Source: Microglena sp. YARC (Eukaryota > Chlorophyta > Chlorophyceae > Chlamydomonadales > Chlamydomonadaceae). Taken from it: a stretch of 64,000 bases of DNA. The notes beneath the pieces were generated by a model. It worked only from the letters and a program-made list of their open reading frames with translations, was not told where the DNA came from and did not search any database. The first letter of the stretch is position 1. Every line of letters begins with the position of its first letter. Below are positions 9,827 to 18,175 of this stretch, piece after piece. Location: positions 125,113,233 to 125,177,232 of the forward strand of contig CM039462.1 of NCBI GenBank assembly GCA_022414725.1, written 5' to 3'. The position numbers were made by a program, and so were the translations under genes.

Positions 9827-12800
9827 CCCCCTCACCACCCTCACCACCACCACTCAACGCTGCTTGCCAGCACACGCACACACACACACACACATACCCC
9901 CCCTCACCACCCTCACCACCACCACTCAACGCTGCTTGCCAGCACACGCACACACACACACACACACACATACCCCACCAACACCACCACCAACACCACC
10001 AACACCATCACCAACACCAACACCATCCCCGCTCCTGTTTGCAGTATCAGAGTGAAGATGTTTTGTATGATGCAGCTCTTCTTGATGCCCTGGGTGTGGG
10101 TGTGGGCCGTGAGGAGATGTACAACGTGTCAGTGGCTGTCAAAGCCCTGGGCGAGTGCCCTAAGCGCAAAATAGCCACCGTACGATTCTTCGGCAAGTTC
10201 TATGGCTTGCACGCAGACTACTACGTCTTTGAGACTACTCTAAAGAACGCTCCTGCAATCCCTCAGGCTCCAGGTATGTGTGACGTATAACAATCCCTCA
10301 GGCTCCAGGTATGTGTGACGGATAACAATCCCTCAGGCTCCAGGTATGTGTGACGTATAAAAATCCCTCAGGCTCCAGGTATGTGTGACGGATACCAATC
10401 CCTCAGGCTCCAGGTATGTGTGACGGATACCAATCCCTCAGGCTCCAGGTATGTGTGACGGATACCAATCCCTCAGGCTCCAGGTATGTGTGATGGATAA
10501 CAATCCCTCAGGCTCCAGGTATGTGTAGGGAACGGCAAATCATATGATGTTGACCAAAGACGAGTATGATTTCATATGATATCATACAAAAATCATATGA
10601 TTTAATATCATATGATGTGATGCCCCAGGCCAAAGTTACCTAGTCAGACCGCTGGCATCATATGATATCATGTGATGACATGATATCATATGATATCTTA
10701 TTGCCGACCCCTAGGTATGTGTGACGGATAACAATCCTCACGCTCCCCTATCGATCACCACGTCTTCCTCATTGGTTACAGTATGTATAATTTCTCTTCA
10801 AACGCTCTGCTCAGAAATTGGTCTGTGTTGTATCATTTCTCATCAAGCACTCTGCTCATAAATTGCACTGTGTTGTATCATTTCCCTTCAAACGCTCTGC
10901 TCAGAAATTGCACTTCGCTGTATCAATTCTCATCGAACGCTCTGCCCATAAGCTGCACTGTGCTGCATCATTTCTCATTGAACGCTCTGCTCATACATTG
11001 CACTGTGTTGTATCATTTCCCTTCAAACGCTCTGCCCATAAGCTGCACTGTGCTGCATCATTTCTCATTGAACGCTCTGCTCATACATTGCACTGTGTTG
11101 TATCATTTCCCTTCAAACGCTCTGCCCATAAGCTGCACTGTGCTGCATCATTTCTCATTGAACGCTCTGCTCATAAATTGCACTGTGTCGTATCATTTCC
11201 CTTCAAACGCTCTGCCCATAAGCTGCACTGTGCTGCATCATTTCTCATTGAACGCTCTGCTCATACATTGCACTGTGTTGTATCATTTCCCTTCAAACGC
11301 TCTGCCCTTAAGCTGCACTGTGCTGCATCATTTCTCATTGAACGCTCTGCTCATACATTGCACTGTGTTGTATCATTTCCCTTCAAACGCTCTGCTCAGA
11401 AATTGCACTTTGTTGCAGGTTTGTTGTATCATTTCTCATCGAACGCTCTGCCCATAAGCTGCACTGTGCTGCATCATTTCTCATTGAACGCTCTGCCCAT
11501 AAACTGCACTGTGTTGTATCATTTCCCTTCAAACGCTCTGCTCATAAATTGCACTGTGTTGTATCATTTCTCTTCAAACGCTCTGCTCATAAATTGCACT
11601 GTGTTGTATCATTTCTCTTCAAACGCTCTGCTCATAAATTGCACTGTGTATGTTGTTACAGTCCAGGGGGGCAGCCAAAAAAGCGGAAGGGACTTGCTAA
11701 CCATGATATCAGGATGGGCTAAAACGAAAACATCTCTAGTGAACTGAACCCCAAACAATGACAACCAACTGGTGAACTGAACCCCAAACAATGACAACCA
11801 ACATGGGCCCTGAGTTCGTGCCATAGTCATAATTTAATTTATATGATGCACTAGGAGATTAAATATACCATGAGTAATGATAACGCCTGGTGGGGCGTGG
11901 TATTAAGGGAGCCACGTTTTACGGCGGTGGGGAACATGCTGCTACTTTACCTAGATAAAGCTACCATGGCGGCTACTCTGCGAACCCAACCTGCTGTGTA
12001 TTGTGGCTCTGTCTGAACTTGAGTAATGATAACGCCTGGTGGGGCGTGGTATTAAGGGAACCCATCGTAGGCGGGCAGAGAACGGTCTACCAGCTCGACT
12101 GGACATGCTACCATCGCGGTTGACAATAGAACTTGAACTTAGACAATAACGTGAGCAAGCTAGGTTGAATGGCTCCATCCTTCTCTGTTTGTTTTGGGGG
12201 CTACAAGTAGCAGCTTCTAGGCAGCTCCATTAGCCAGTCCCTGGCTCCAGCCTTCTCTGTTTGTTTTGGGGGCTGCGAGTAGCAGCTTCTAGGCAGCTCC
12301 ATTAGCCAGCCCCTGGCTCCAGCCTTCTCTGTTTGTTTTGGGGGCTACGAGTAGCAGCTTCTAGGCAGCTCCATTAGCCAGCCCCTGGCTCCAGCCTTCT
12401 CTGTTTGTTTTGGGGGCTGCGAGTAGCAGCTTCTAGGCAGCTCCATTAGCCAGCCCCTGGCTCCAGCCTTCTCTGTTTGTTTTGGGGGCTACGAGTAGCA
12501 GCTTCTAGGCAGCTCCATTAGCCAGCCCCTGGGTCAAGCCCAAAGCTATCAGATGCATCGGAATACAAAACCCATGAGTTCCTTTCCTTACCTGAATATA
12601 CACCATCAGTTGTTACATGTGTTACCTGAATTTACCTGAATATACAACCCACCAGTACCACTCCTTACCTGAATATACACCATCAGTTGTTACATGTGTT
12701 ACCTGAATATATAACCCATCAGGACCACCCCTTACCTGAATATACACCATCAGTTGTTACATGTGTTACCTCAATACACAACCCATCAGTACCACTCCTT

Positions 12801-13899
12801 ACCTGAATATATAACCCATCAGGACCACCCCTTACCTGAATATACACCATCAGTTGTTACATGCGTTACCTCAATACACAACCCATCAGGACCACTCCTT
12901 ACCTGATTATATACACCATCAGTTGTTACATGCGTTACCTCAAAACATAACCCATCAGGACCACTCCTTGCATGAATATACAGCATCAGTCGTTACATGT
13001 GTTACCTCAATATACTCCATCAGTTATAAGTTTACACCATCAGTTGTTACTTGCGTCACCTGATTATACGACCCCATGACTTTGCAGATGGCGAGTGTCC
13101 CTATGAGCCTGGCACCGGTGCCAACGCCTACATCTACTACGTGTGCAACTATCTAGGTGGAGAATTCACCCAACTGCCTTTTGTGAAGCCTGATGATATC
13201 AAGGCTGCCCGCACCATCAAGAAGCTCCTCACCGGCCGCCTCACCTCAGCTGTCTCCACCTTCCCCACATTTGAGGGTACTGAGGCTAACTACCTGCGTG
13301 CACAGATCGCCCGCATCGGCTGCACCACCGTGTGCTGCCCTACCGGCCTGTTCGAGCCTGGAGAGGAGGAGGGCACCCTGGAAAAGAACGAGGAGTGGGA
13401 GGGCCTGCCTGGGAAGGAAGCCAACACCAAGGGTGCTTGGGTCCATAGGTACCCTCACATGAAGAAACAGGGTCGGTGTGAGCTGTTACAAGCAGCGCGA
13501 ACCCCTGAAGAGGAGGAGGAGGAGTTTGAAGAGACTGAGGAGGAGCAGGAGGAGGGGCCTGAGGCCTTGGGGTCATTGGAGGAGGACACTCCCTTGGCAG
13601 ATGGTGCTGACCCCGAGAACCCAACATCGGCGTGGGGGCCTCTAGTTAGCTCCAGCAATGAGAATGTTAAGAACCAGGTAGGTGGGCTGCGGAGCTTCTT
13701 GTGGCCTGGCGCCGTGATGGCCTGCAAAGACAAGGCATACACCAATATCTATGTCGGATGGGGTGTCAAGGCAGCACCCTTCGTGCCCCAGCCACCCCCC
13801 CCTGTGGCCCAGGAGTTTGACCAGGGCAAAGTGGAGTCTCTTGAACTACCTCTCAAGCCAGTGCCCCCGCCCCCCGAGGAGGAAGAGGAAGATGCATAG
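4742..13899 (+). CDS. RSP4/6: Radial spoke head protein RSP4/RSP6 homologue, six exons
   Basis: Axonemal radial-spoke-head protein (radial_spoke family, Pfam PF04712), which helps relay central-pair signals to dynein arms in motile flagella. Exons: 4742-4837, 4905-5012, 5202-5248, 7974-8037, 10045-10273, 13088-13899. All introns are GT-AG, all phases join, and the product is 451 aa, close to the roughly 460 aa of Chlamydomonas RSP4 and RSP6. Recognisable blocks: SIYEHLTRIIAKVLEEKP (residues 22-39), EEMYNVSVAVKALGECPKR then VRFFGKFYGLHADYYVFETT (exon 5), NAYIYYVCNYLGG, EANYLRAQIARIG, a Glu-rich segment (exon 6) and RSFLWPGAVMACKDKAYTNI near the C-terminus, ending in prolines and an acidic tail. 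Start: ATG at 4742; the in-frame TTG at 4733 is not needed. Introns of 2-2.8 kb are packed with minisatellites and exon-edge copies. RSP4 and RSP6 are close paralogues and I cannot choose between them. Confidence 0.93.
6020..6091 (+). pseudogene. Partial duplicate of RSP4/6 exon 4 with its 3' splice site
   Basis: Seventy-two bases match 7932-8003 with about two differences. They cover the polypyrimidine tract, the CAG acceptor and the first ~31 nt of exon 4, then stop inside the exon. A second, shorter echo (CACTTAGCTACTTCAATATG) follows at 6091-6110, and the 45-bp minisatellite begins straight after. There is no donor, so this is not a usable complete exon but it is a decoy acceptor. Confidence 0.88.
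6110..7915. repeat. 45-bp minisatellite in RSP4/6 intron 3, ~40 copies
   Basis: The unit is ACACACAAACAAACAAACAT followed by GTGTATGTGTATGTAAACACTCAAG, with a common GTGTGTGTGTATG variant. It sits between the partial and the real copy of exon 4. The AAACACTCAAG part resembles AAACACTTAGC of the duplicated acceptor region, so the array may derive from it. Long open frames on both strands are artefacts of the stop-free 45-bp period. Confidence 0.95.
8041..8235. repeat. AT-rich simple sequence and short repeats
   Basis: A TATATATATA tract with repeated TGTATTCTTGTATAATG, followed by three copies of AGTAATGGTTCAACATT (8160-8220). Lies within RSP4/6 intron 4. Confidence 0.75.
8290..8800. repeat. 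Diverged tandem copies of the AGCTTCTAGGCAGCT family
   Basis: Copies of a 150-180-bp unit containing CTTCCAGACACACTAATAGA, GGCTACTCATAGCAGC and ACTGGGTCAAACCCAAAGCT. The AGCTTCTAGGCAGCTTCCTG motif links it to the foldback element at 40205-40392 and the arrays at 12180 and 13915. Confidence 0.7.
8868..9440. repeat. 15-bp minisatellite (ATCATTCTGTACTTG)n
   Basis: About 37 copies of ATCATTCTGTACTTG with ACTTAATC, AATTGATC and ACTTAACC variants; many units create the palindrome TGATCA. The 15-bp period is a multiple of three, which explains the long open frames on both strands. Lies in RSP4/6 intron 4. Confidence 0.95.
9567..9612. repeat. Poly-C and (CA)n tract
   Basis: A C-run, a short C-rich spacer, then a CA dinucleotide run; simple sequence in intron 4. 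Confidence 0.9.
9649..9772 (+). pseudogene. Pseudo-exon: truncated copy of RSP4/6 exon 5 with an in-frame TAG
   Basis: It matches the first 124 nt of real exon 5 (10045-10168), including the upstream CTCCTGTTTGCAG acceptor. Codon 7 (TTG, Leu, in the real exon) is TAG here, Tyr8 is Asn, and a Val-Lys pair has become Gly-Met; most other changes are synonymous third-position changes. The copy ends without a donor in CACCACTCAACG repeats, so it can only compete for the acceptor. Confidence 0.9.
9773..10035. repeat. Tandem CTCAACGCTGCT/(CA)n block
   Basis: Three copies of a unit with CCACTCAACGCTGCT, a CA run, then ATACCCCCCTCACCACC, ending in CACCAACACCA repeats next to the exon 5 acceptor. Confidence 0.9.
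10274..10525 (+). repeat. 35-bp array made of the exon 5 end plus its 5' splice site
   Basis: The last ~18 nt of exon 5 (CAATCCCTCAGGCTCCAG) and the first ~17 nt of intron 5 (GTATGTGTGACGTATAA) recur about seven times at 35-bp spacing, each copy keeping a GTATGTG donor. Reading through the first true donor meets a stop in frame (GGT ATG TGT GAC GTA TAA). The last copy is split by the MITE at 10526. Confidence 0.92.
10526..10713. mobile_element. hAT-like MITE with 8-bp target duplication GGTATGTG
   Basis: 188 bp without coding capacity. The ends are TAGGGAACGGCAA and TTGCCGACCCCTA, imperfect inverted repeats, with many CATATGAT/ATCATATG palindromes inside. Perfect direct repeats GGTATGTG flank it at 10518-10525 and 10714-10721. 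Relatives: 48411-48567 (inverted), 56657-56834, 58276-58425. The 8-bp duplication and TAGGG-type ends point to hAT. Confidence 0.88.
10785..11655. repeat. 45-bp minisatellite in RSP4/6 intron 5
   Basis: About 19 copies of a unit containing CTCATTGAACGCTCTGC, CATAAATTGCACTGTG and TTGTATCATTTC; two subtypes alternate (CCCATAAGCTGCACTG and CTCATACATTGCACTG), giving a 90-bp second-level period. Open in two frames because 45 is a multiple of three. Confidence 0.94.
11656..11840. repeat. Dispersed repeat (GTTACAGTCCAGGGG ... GAACTGAACCCCAAACA)
   Basis: Copy of a ~170-bp family with GTTACAGTCCAGGGG at one end, GGGACTTGC and GATATCAGG inside, and TGAACTGAACCCCAAACAAT near the other end (tandemly doubled here). 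Other copies: 39985-40165, inverted 14455-14615, partial 967-1032. Confidence 0.75.
11865..12165. repeat. Two SINE-like copies (AACGCCTGGTGGGGCGTGG)
   Basis: Two tandem units start with GTAATGATAACGCCTGGTGG and GGCGTGGTATTAAGGGA and contain GCTACCATGGCGG or a similar block, followed in the first copy by TGCGAACCCAACC, whose complement (GGTTGGGTTCGCA) resembles a Pol III B box. Related copies: 53705-53893, 56285-56365, 3405-3465. Confidence 0.65.
12175..12545. repeat. ~71-bp tandem repeat with AGCAGCTTCTAGGCAGCTCC, five copies
   Basis: The unit reads GGCTCCAGCCTTCTCTGTTT, GTTTTGGGGGCTACGAGT, AGCAGCTTCTAGGCAGCTCC, ATTAGCCAGCCCCT. It contains the terminal motif of the foldback family at 40205-40392. 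Confidence 0.93.
12565..13075. repeat. Tandem repeat CCTTACCTGAATATACACCA / CAGTTGTTACATGTG
   Basis: Imperfect units of roughly 45-75 bp running up to the exon 6 acceptor. Each unit contains TTACCTGA, whose complement TCAGGTAA is donor-like on the other strand only. Confidence 0.88.
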
Positions 13900-14165
13900 G
13901 CAGCTCAGATCAGCAGTCTGCAGCTTCTAGGCAGCTCCCTGGGCCCCCACTCCTTGAAGAGGAGGAGGAGGCATAGGCAGCTTACGTCAGCAGTCAGCAG
14001 CTTCTAGGCAGCTCCCTGGGCCCCCACCCCCTGAAGAGGAGGAGGAGGAGCCATAGGCAGCTCCCGAAGAGGAGGAGGCATAAGCAGCTCACTTCAGCAG
14101 TCAGCAGCTTCTAGGCAGCTCCCTGGGCCCCCTCCCCCTGAAGATGAGGAGGAGGAGGCATAGGC
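13900..14165 (+). repeat. Tandem copies of the RSP4/6 C-terminal coding end and 3' UTR
   Basis: After the real stop (TAG, 13897-13899) there are three or four diverged copies of a block coding Pro-rich then Glu-rich residues and again a stop: CCCCCACTCCTTGAAGAGGA ... GGAGGCATAGGCAGCT. Between copies lies CAGCAGCTTCTAGGCAGCTC. The duplicated segment therefore spans the stop codon of the last exon. Confidence 0.85.
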
Positions 14166-14179
14166 AGCTCACTCCAACA

Positions 14180-14345
14180 GTCAGCAGCTGTGTAGCTTTT
14201 CTTTTCAGCTAGGAACAGCAGCTTTTAGGCAGCTCCCTGGTCTCTCTCTTCATCCAAACCTAACGCAACCGCGTGCACCTGGCAGATGATATCGTCAGCT
14301 TTCCAGTGCTCCTGAAATCGTTGGGTTTCTATTTCATCATGCTGC
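14180..14345 (-). mobile_element. Inverted copy of the AGCTTCTAGGCAGCT foldback element
   Basis: The reverse complement matches 40245-40390: CCAACGATTTCAGGAGCACT, GGAAAGCTGACGATATCA, TTTGGATGAAGAGAGAG, GGGAGCTGCCTAAAAGCTGC. No coding capacity. Confidence 0.72.
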
Positions 14346-14454
14346 TGCTGCAGTAGCACCGCTTTTATATACGAATTTTGTACCCCTCTTATATCGTTAT
14401 CTATTCTGTCAATCATTGGTTATACTGTTGCAGTGTAGCGAGGCATTATATTGT

Positions 14455-14615
14455 AGAATTAAATTATCACTGTAGCACGAACTCAGGGCCCCCGTCGGTA
14501 AAACGATTGTTTGGGGTTCAGTTCATCATTGCTTTTTCTTTTGAGCCCTTCCTATCGCGGTTGGGCAAGTCCCTTTAGCCTATTGGGCCTACCCCTGGAC
14601 TGTAACATTCATACA
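14455..14615 (-). repeat. Inverted copy of the GTTACAGTCCAGGGG dispersed repeat
   Basis: Contains CTGTAGCACGAACTCAGGGC, GTTTGGGGTTCAGTTCA, GGGCAAGTCCC and CCCCTGGACTGTAAC, the complement of the family at 39985-40165. Confidence 0.72.
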
Positions 14616-16511
14616 GTGTAGCAAGGCTACTGCTGTATACTAACATGCACACTATATTTGGTTGTATCAAATCATGACTATCTATTAGTAGCATGAATGG
14701 ATTTGGTTAAGTAAGTGACAAGTCTCTGTCACTTGGCCTCCGTGGGAATGCATGGTACAGTCTTTTCAATGTTTCAAACTGTTAATGGCGCATGGATGCC
14801 AGGATCCGTATTTAAGTTATGAACGTGTATCAGACAAATTAACCACACTGCCATACCCGTATCGTGTCGTCTTTCTTTGGAGCAGGGCAGGGGGCGCAAG
14901 GGTTATGAGGGCTGGGAGATTCGAAGCAAGTAGCTAGTAGCCACACGAGCATTCCGTAGCGGAATAGCTTATATAGCTACATAATATTCAACAACTTTTG
15001 CAACGGATCGATGCTAGGTACTCTACTACTCATATTCATGCGCACGCCAACTATGAGCCAACTGTTTGGGTGCAGAGCGAGGTGGCCGGAATCGTTCTAC
15101 CAGCAACAGACTGGCAGAGACGCAGACATGCAGACACGGGTGGAACTGTTTTGGGGGGTCTTAAGGGGGCTAAAGCGAAACCATGGTTTGTCCAAGTTCA
15201 ATTTAAAGTTTGTTTTCACAGCTTCAGCCTCTGAGCAGCATATAGGGCTGTTCAAAGCGCTACTTTTCACGTCTCAAACGCAGCTTTTGGAGGGTCTGTT
15301 ACGATGCAAACGCAGTTTTTTGTTGACCGTTGGCTGACGTGTCAGGCTTCGTCTCAGGGGGGGGGGGGGGGGGGGGGGGTGGGGGGGGGGATACGCCGAT
15401 GGGCTTGGAACAGTTCTACCTTATGGTAGCGATTTTGAATTTTGACTTGGCCAGCTTCGATATGACGGTATGTGTTATGGTACGACTATCTGGTCGTACC
15501 ACATCTACCTCAGTCATGGTTACACCTGGCCAGGTCCACGACTCTGGACCTACCGACAGCTAGCAGGCCAGCGCCGTCTGCCAGCTAGGGCGTTTAGATT
15601 GGCATCGGTGGCCCTGAGACCGCCGGCTCCTATCGCTATTTGTTCTGGCCAGTTCGCCATGCTAGTTATCTCAATACTGTGTAACAACTGTATCATCGTC
15701 GACAGTCCCTTTGCCCCATCGTCTCCACGAGAAGCTCAAACACTAAAGTATGCCCAATGGCTTCGATCATTTCTGCTTCATCGTACCCGATTTGAATTTT
15801 GAATTGGCCTTGCTTTCGATATATATGGCCTAATGGCTTGAAAAAAATTCTGCTTCATCGTTCCAGATTTGACTGCCTTTACGTAAAAAAACACTGAGCA
15901 TCACCAGCACCTTTTCACAACACAACATTAAAAAACTGCGGGTCTGTAAAGTTGAAAGTCTGAAAAAAAACCTGTTCGACCAAAATCAGACCTGCCGTTC
16001 GCCCACGAAAAACTCAAACCCAACTGTCCTACCCTGCTCCACAATCTAGCTGCCCCTACATTGCAGTACAGCGGTCGCCCTAGCTGCCCTTTCAATAAAT
16101 ACATGTTGGCGCAGCTTGTTTCCGAGTTGGTTCCTCTTCTACCCAGTGATCCTTGGCGCAGCTTGTTTCCCGAGTTGGTTCCTCGCTTCTGCCCAGTGAT
16201 GAACAGGTGAACGGCAAAATGATATCATCCTCGCCTTTGGTAAAAAACAACATCAACATCAAGGGAGGGGCAACTTCGAACCAAAATGACCCCATCATCA
16301 AACCTTGTAGATATCATTAAGAGGATGAAGAATCCGGTCTTATTTCTTAATTTGGCCCAGTAGAAAAAAGTGCTGGCCCTCCAAAAGTTTGGGCCCGCGG
16401 GGTGGGAGGGGGGGGGGGGGGGGGGGAAGGGGGGGGGCTGAGGAAAAAAATCCGACATTTTCAAAAAATTAGGTACTTTTCAGGCACTTTTTTTACAGCC
16501 CTCAGAATGAC
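14616..16511. other. No recognisable gene; poly-G tracts and short repeats
   Basis: Poly-G runs at about 15357-15390 and 16408-16436. A ~50-bp direct repeat (GCGCAGCTTGTTTCC...GAGTTGGTTCCT) occurs at 16111 and 16154. At 16207-16245 GAACGGCAAAATGATATCAT followed by CCTCGCCTTTGGT looks like an internally deleted MITE of the 10526 family. Short open frames show no family resemblance. Confidence 0.4.
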
Positions 16512-16516
16512 ATGGG

Positions 16517-16839
16517 TATCAGCATGTATAGCGGTGCTCTCACGCGTTTTATGACTTGGTGACTACTTATGTACTCCCTTAGAACTATCGGCTCTCCTGA
16601 GCCAGCTTCCCGTGGACTGAGTCATCTTGAGATGACTCAGTGGCAGCTTCCTGTCACCTACGTCTCCGGTCTGATCTGTACCCTGTTAGGTTCCTGTCTA
16701 CCGCTTCCTTTCACCACAGGTGCCCCTTTATGGGTCTCCTGTGTCTGTAACGTTATCCTTGTCTCCGTGTATAGATTGGTGCGTCTGTTCCGCTGCTTTA
16801 ATCTACTGTCCACTCTACCGGAGTGATTTCAAGCTGATA
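16517..16839 (+). repeat. 5' LTR of the Copia element
   Basis: 323 bp, differing from the 3' LTR by one 1-bp indel (GTGGACT versus GTGGGACT) and one C/T substitution. At 16616-16641 it holds a perfect 12-bp palindrome arm pair, ACTGAGTCATCT and AGATGACTCAGT, with two TGAGTCA-type bZIP (AP-1/GCN4-like) sites facing each other. Confidence 0.95.
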
Positions 16840-18175
16840 GGTTACTGGGCTCCTCATCACTACCACTGCTTTGATAATGCAACTTCCGCGAGGGCCTCCT
16901 GCCGGCCTTGTGAAACTTACCAAACTAAATGGTGTTTCATGGGCTCGTGGGATCCGCAGTGTCATTGTGAGCAATGGATGCGACCGAATCCTCCGACGGG
17001 GGTGCAGGTTCCTCTAGATTGGCTAGACGACTGCGCGCCAGCGGCCTCTGCTGTCGGAGAGGAGGATCCTTCCGCCATCGTGGAAGTAACCCCCCCCGGT
17101 CATTCCTCCATCTTCTCTTCCTTTTCCTCCCCTGCCGTCTGTCGCCTCCTCCCGTCTGTCGTAGATGACTGTGACGTGCAGACTCAAGTCGGCGACTAGC
17201 CTGGACATCGGTGGAGATACCCCGTCTTCATCTGCTCGCGTCCCTGACGTCGCAAACCTTTCTCGGTGTTTGAGGCTCTGCCTGCATACCGGAGTTTGCC
17301 AAGCCGACCCAAGCTCCCTGCTGATGTCTACGTCGTCTGTGCCCCCCTTTGCTCTGCCCAGCCGACTGTTGGCTACTGGCATGAGCTTGCGCTCTAGTGG
17401 CTCTGTGCTACCTTCTGGAGAATTTTTTCAATCAAGCTGGCGGATCGCCGGCACTGCCGTAGGGTTCGCCAGAGGAGGGACGACCTACGCCTGGAGATTC
17501 TGGAGGTGGTAGGAAGCAGGGGGGTATGGTCAGCACCACTCGGGTGCTGCTCCCTCTACCCCCCAACCGGGAGTCGAGCGATAGAGGGGGGGACTTGGGA
17601 TTGACTGATAATCGACGGCGGGATATTAGGACCTTTACATGCCTCGGCTCTGCTCTTCGCATCCTAGCGATAAATTTTCGAATTCTGCCCTTGCGATTTG
17701 CGATTTTCTGCCATTGGTGCGATCTTCTGCACCAGGTGCGACTTGCTGCACTTTCATCCTCGTCTCCTTTTTCCCATACCTCAAATCTCGCCTTCGCCCC
17801 ACCTTCTGTGATCCCAGGTCTCGCAGCGCCGGACTTCGCCCATGCTACAGGCCGAAGTGGACGCCGTCCTGGCCCTAGACCAGCGGCCGTGGAGGATCTT
17901 TGGCATGATATCTTGGTGGATATTTTTCTCTCTTAGGCTCCTTGTGACCCCTGGGTGCGTTCCGTGGTTCGACACAGGTTGCTAACTTTGTTTTCCTGTG
18001 CCCCTGGTTCCCCCCTTAGGTGTATGCCTTAGCTACGTGAGTTTGGGTTTCAAGTGTTTGAGTTCTGATAGGGCTAAGGATTTTTTAGTTAAGTGGTATA
18101 GAGGCGTGGTTAGAATCGGTTGGGCTGTGCATGCATTATTGATGGTATACATTGCTCAGCAGAGTGCGAGTGTGT

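Noticed and set aside
10783..11747. Apparent 224- and 309-codon proteins
   Set aside because: 45-bp minisatellite (a multiple of three) within RSP4/6 intron 5; both frames are periodic.
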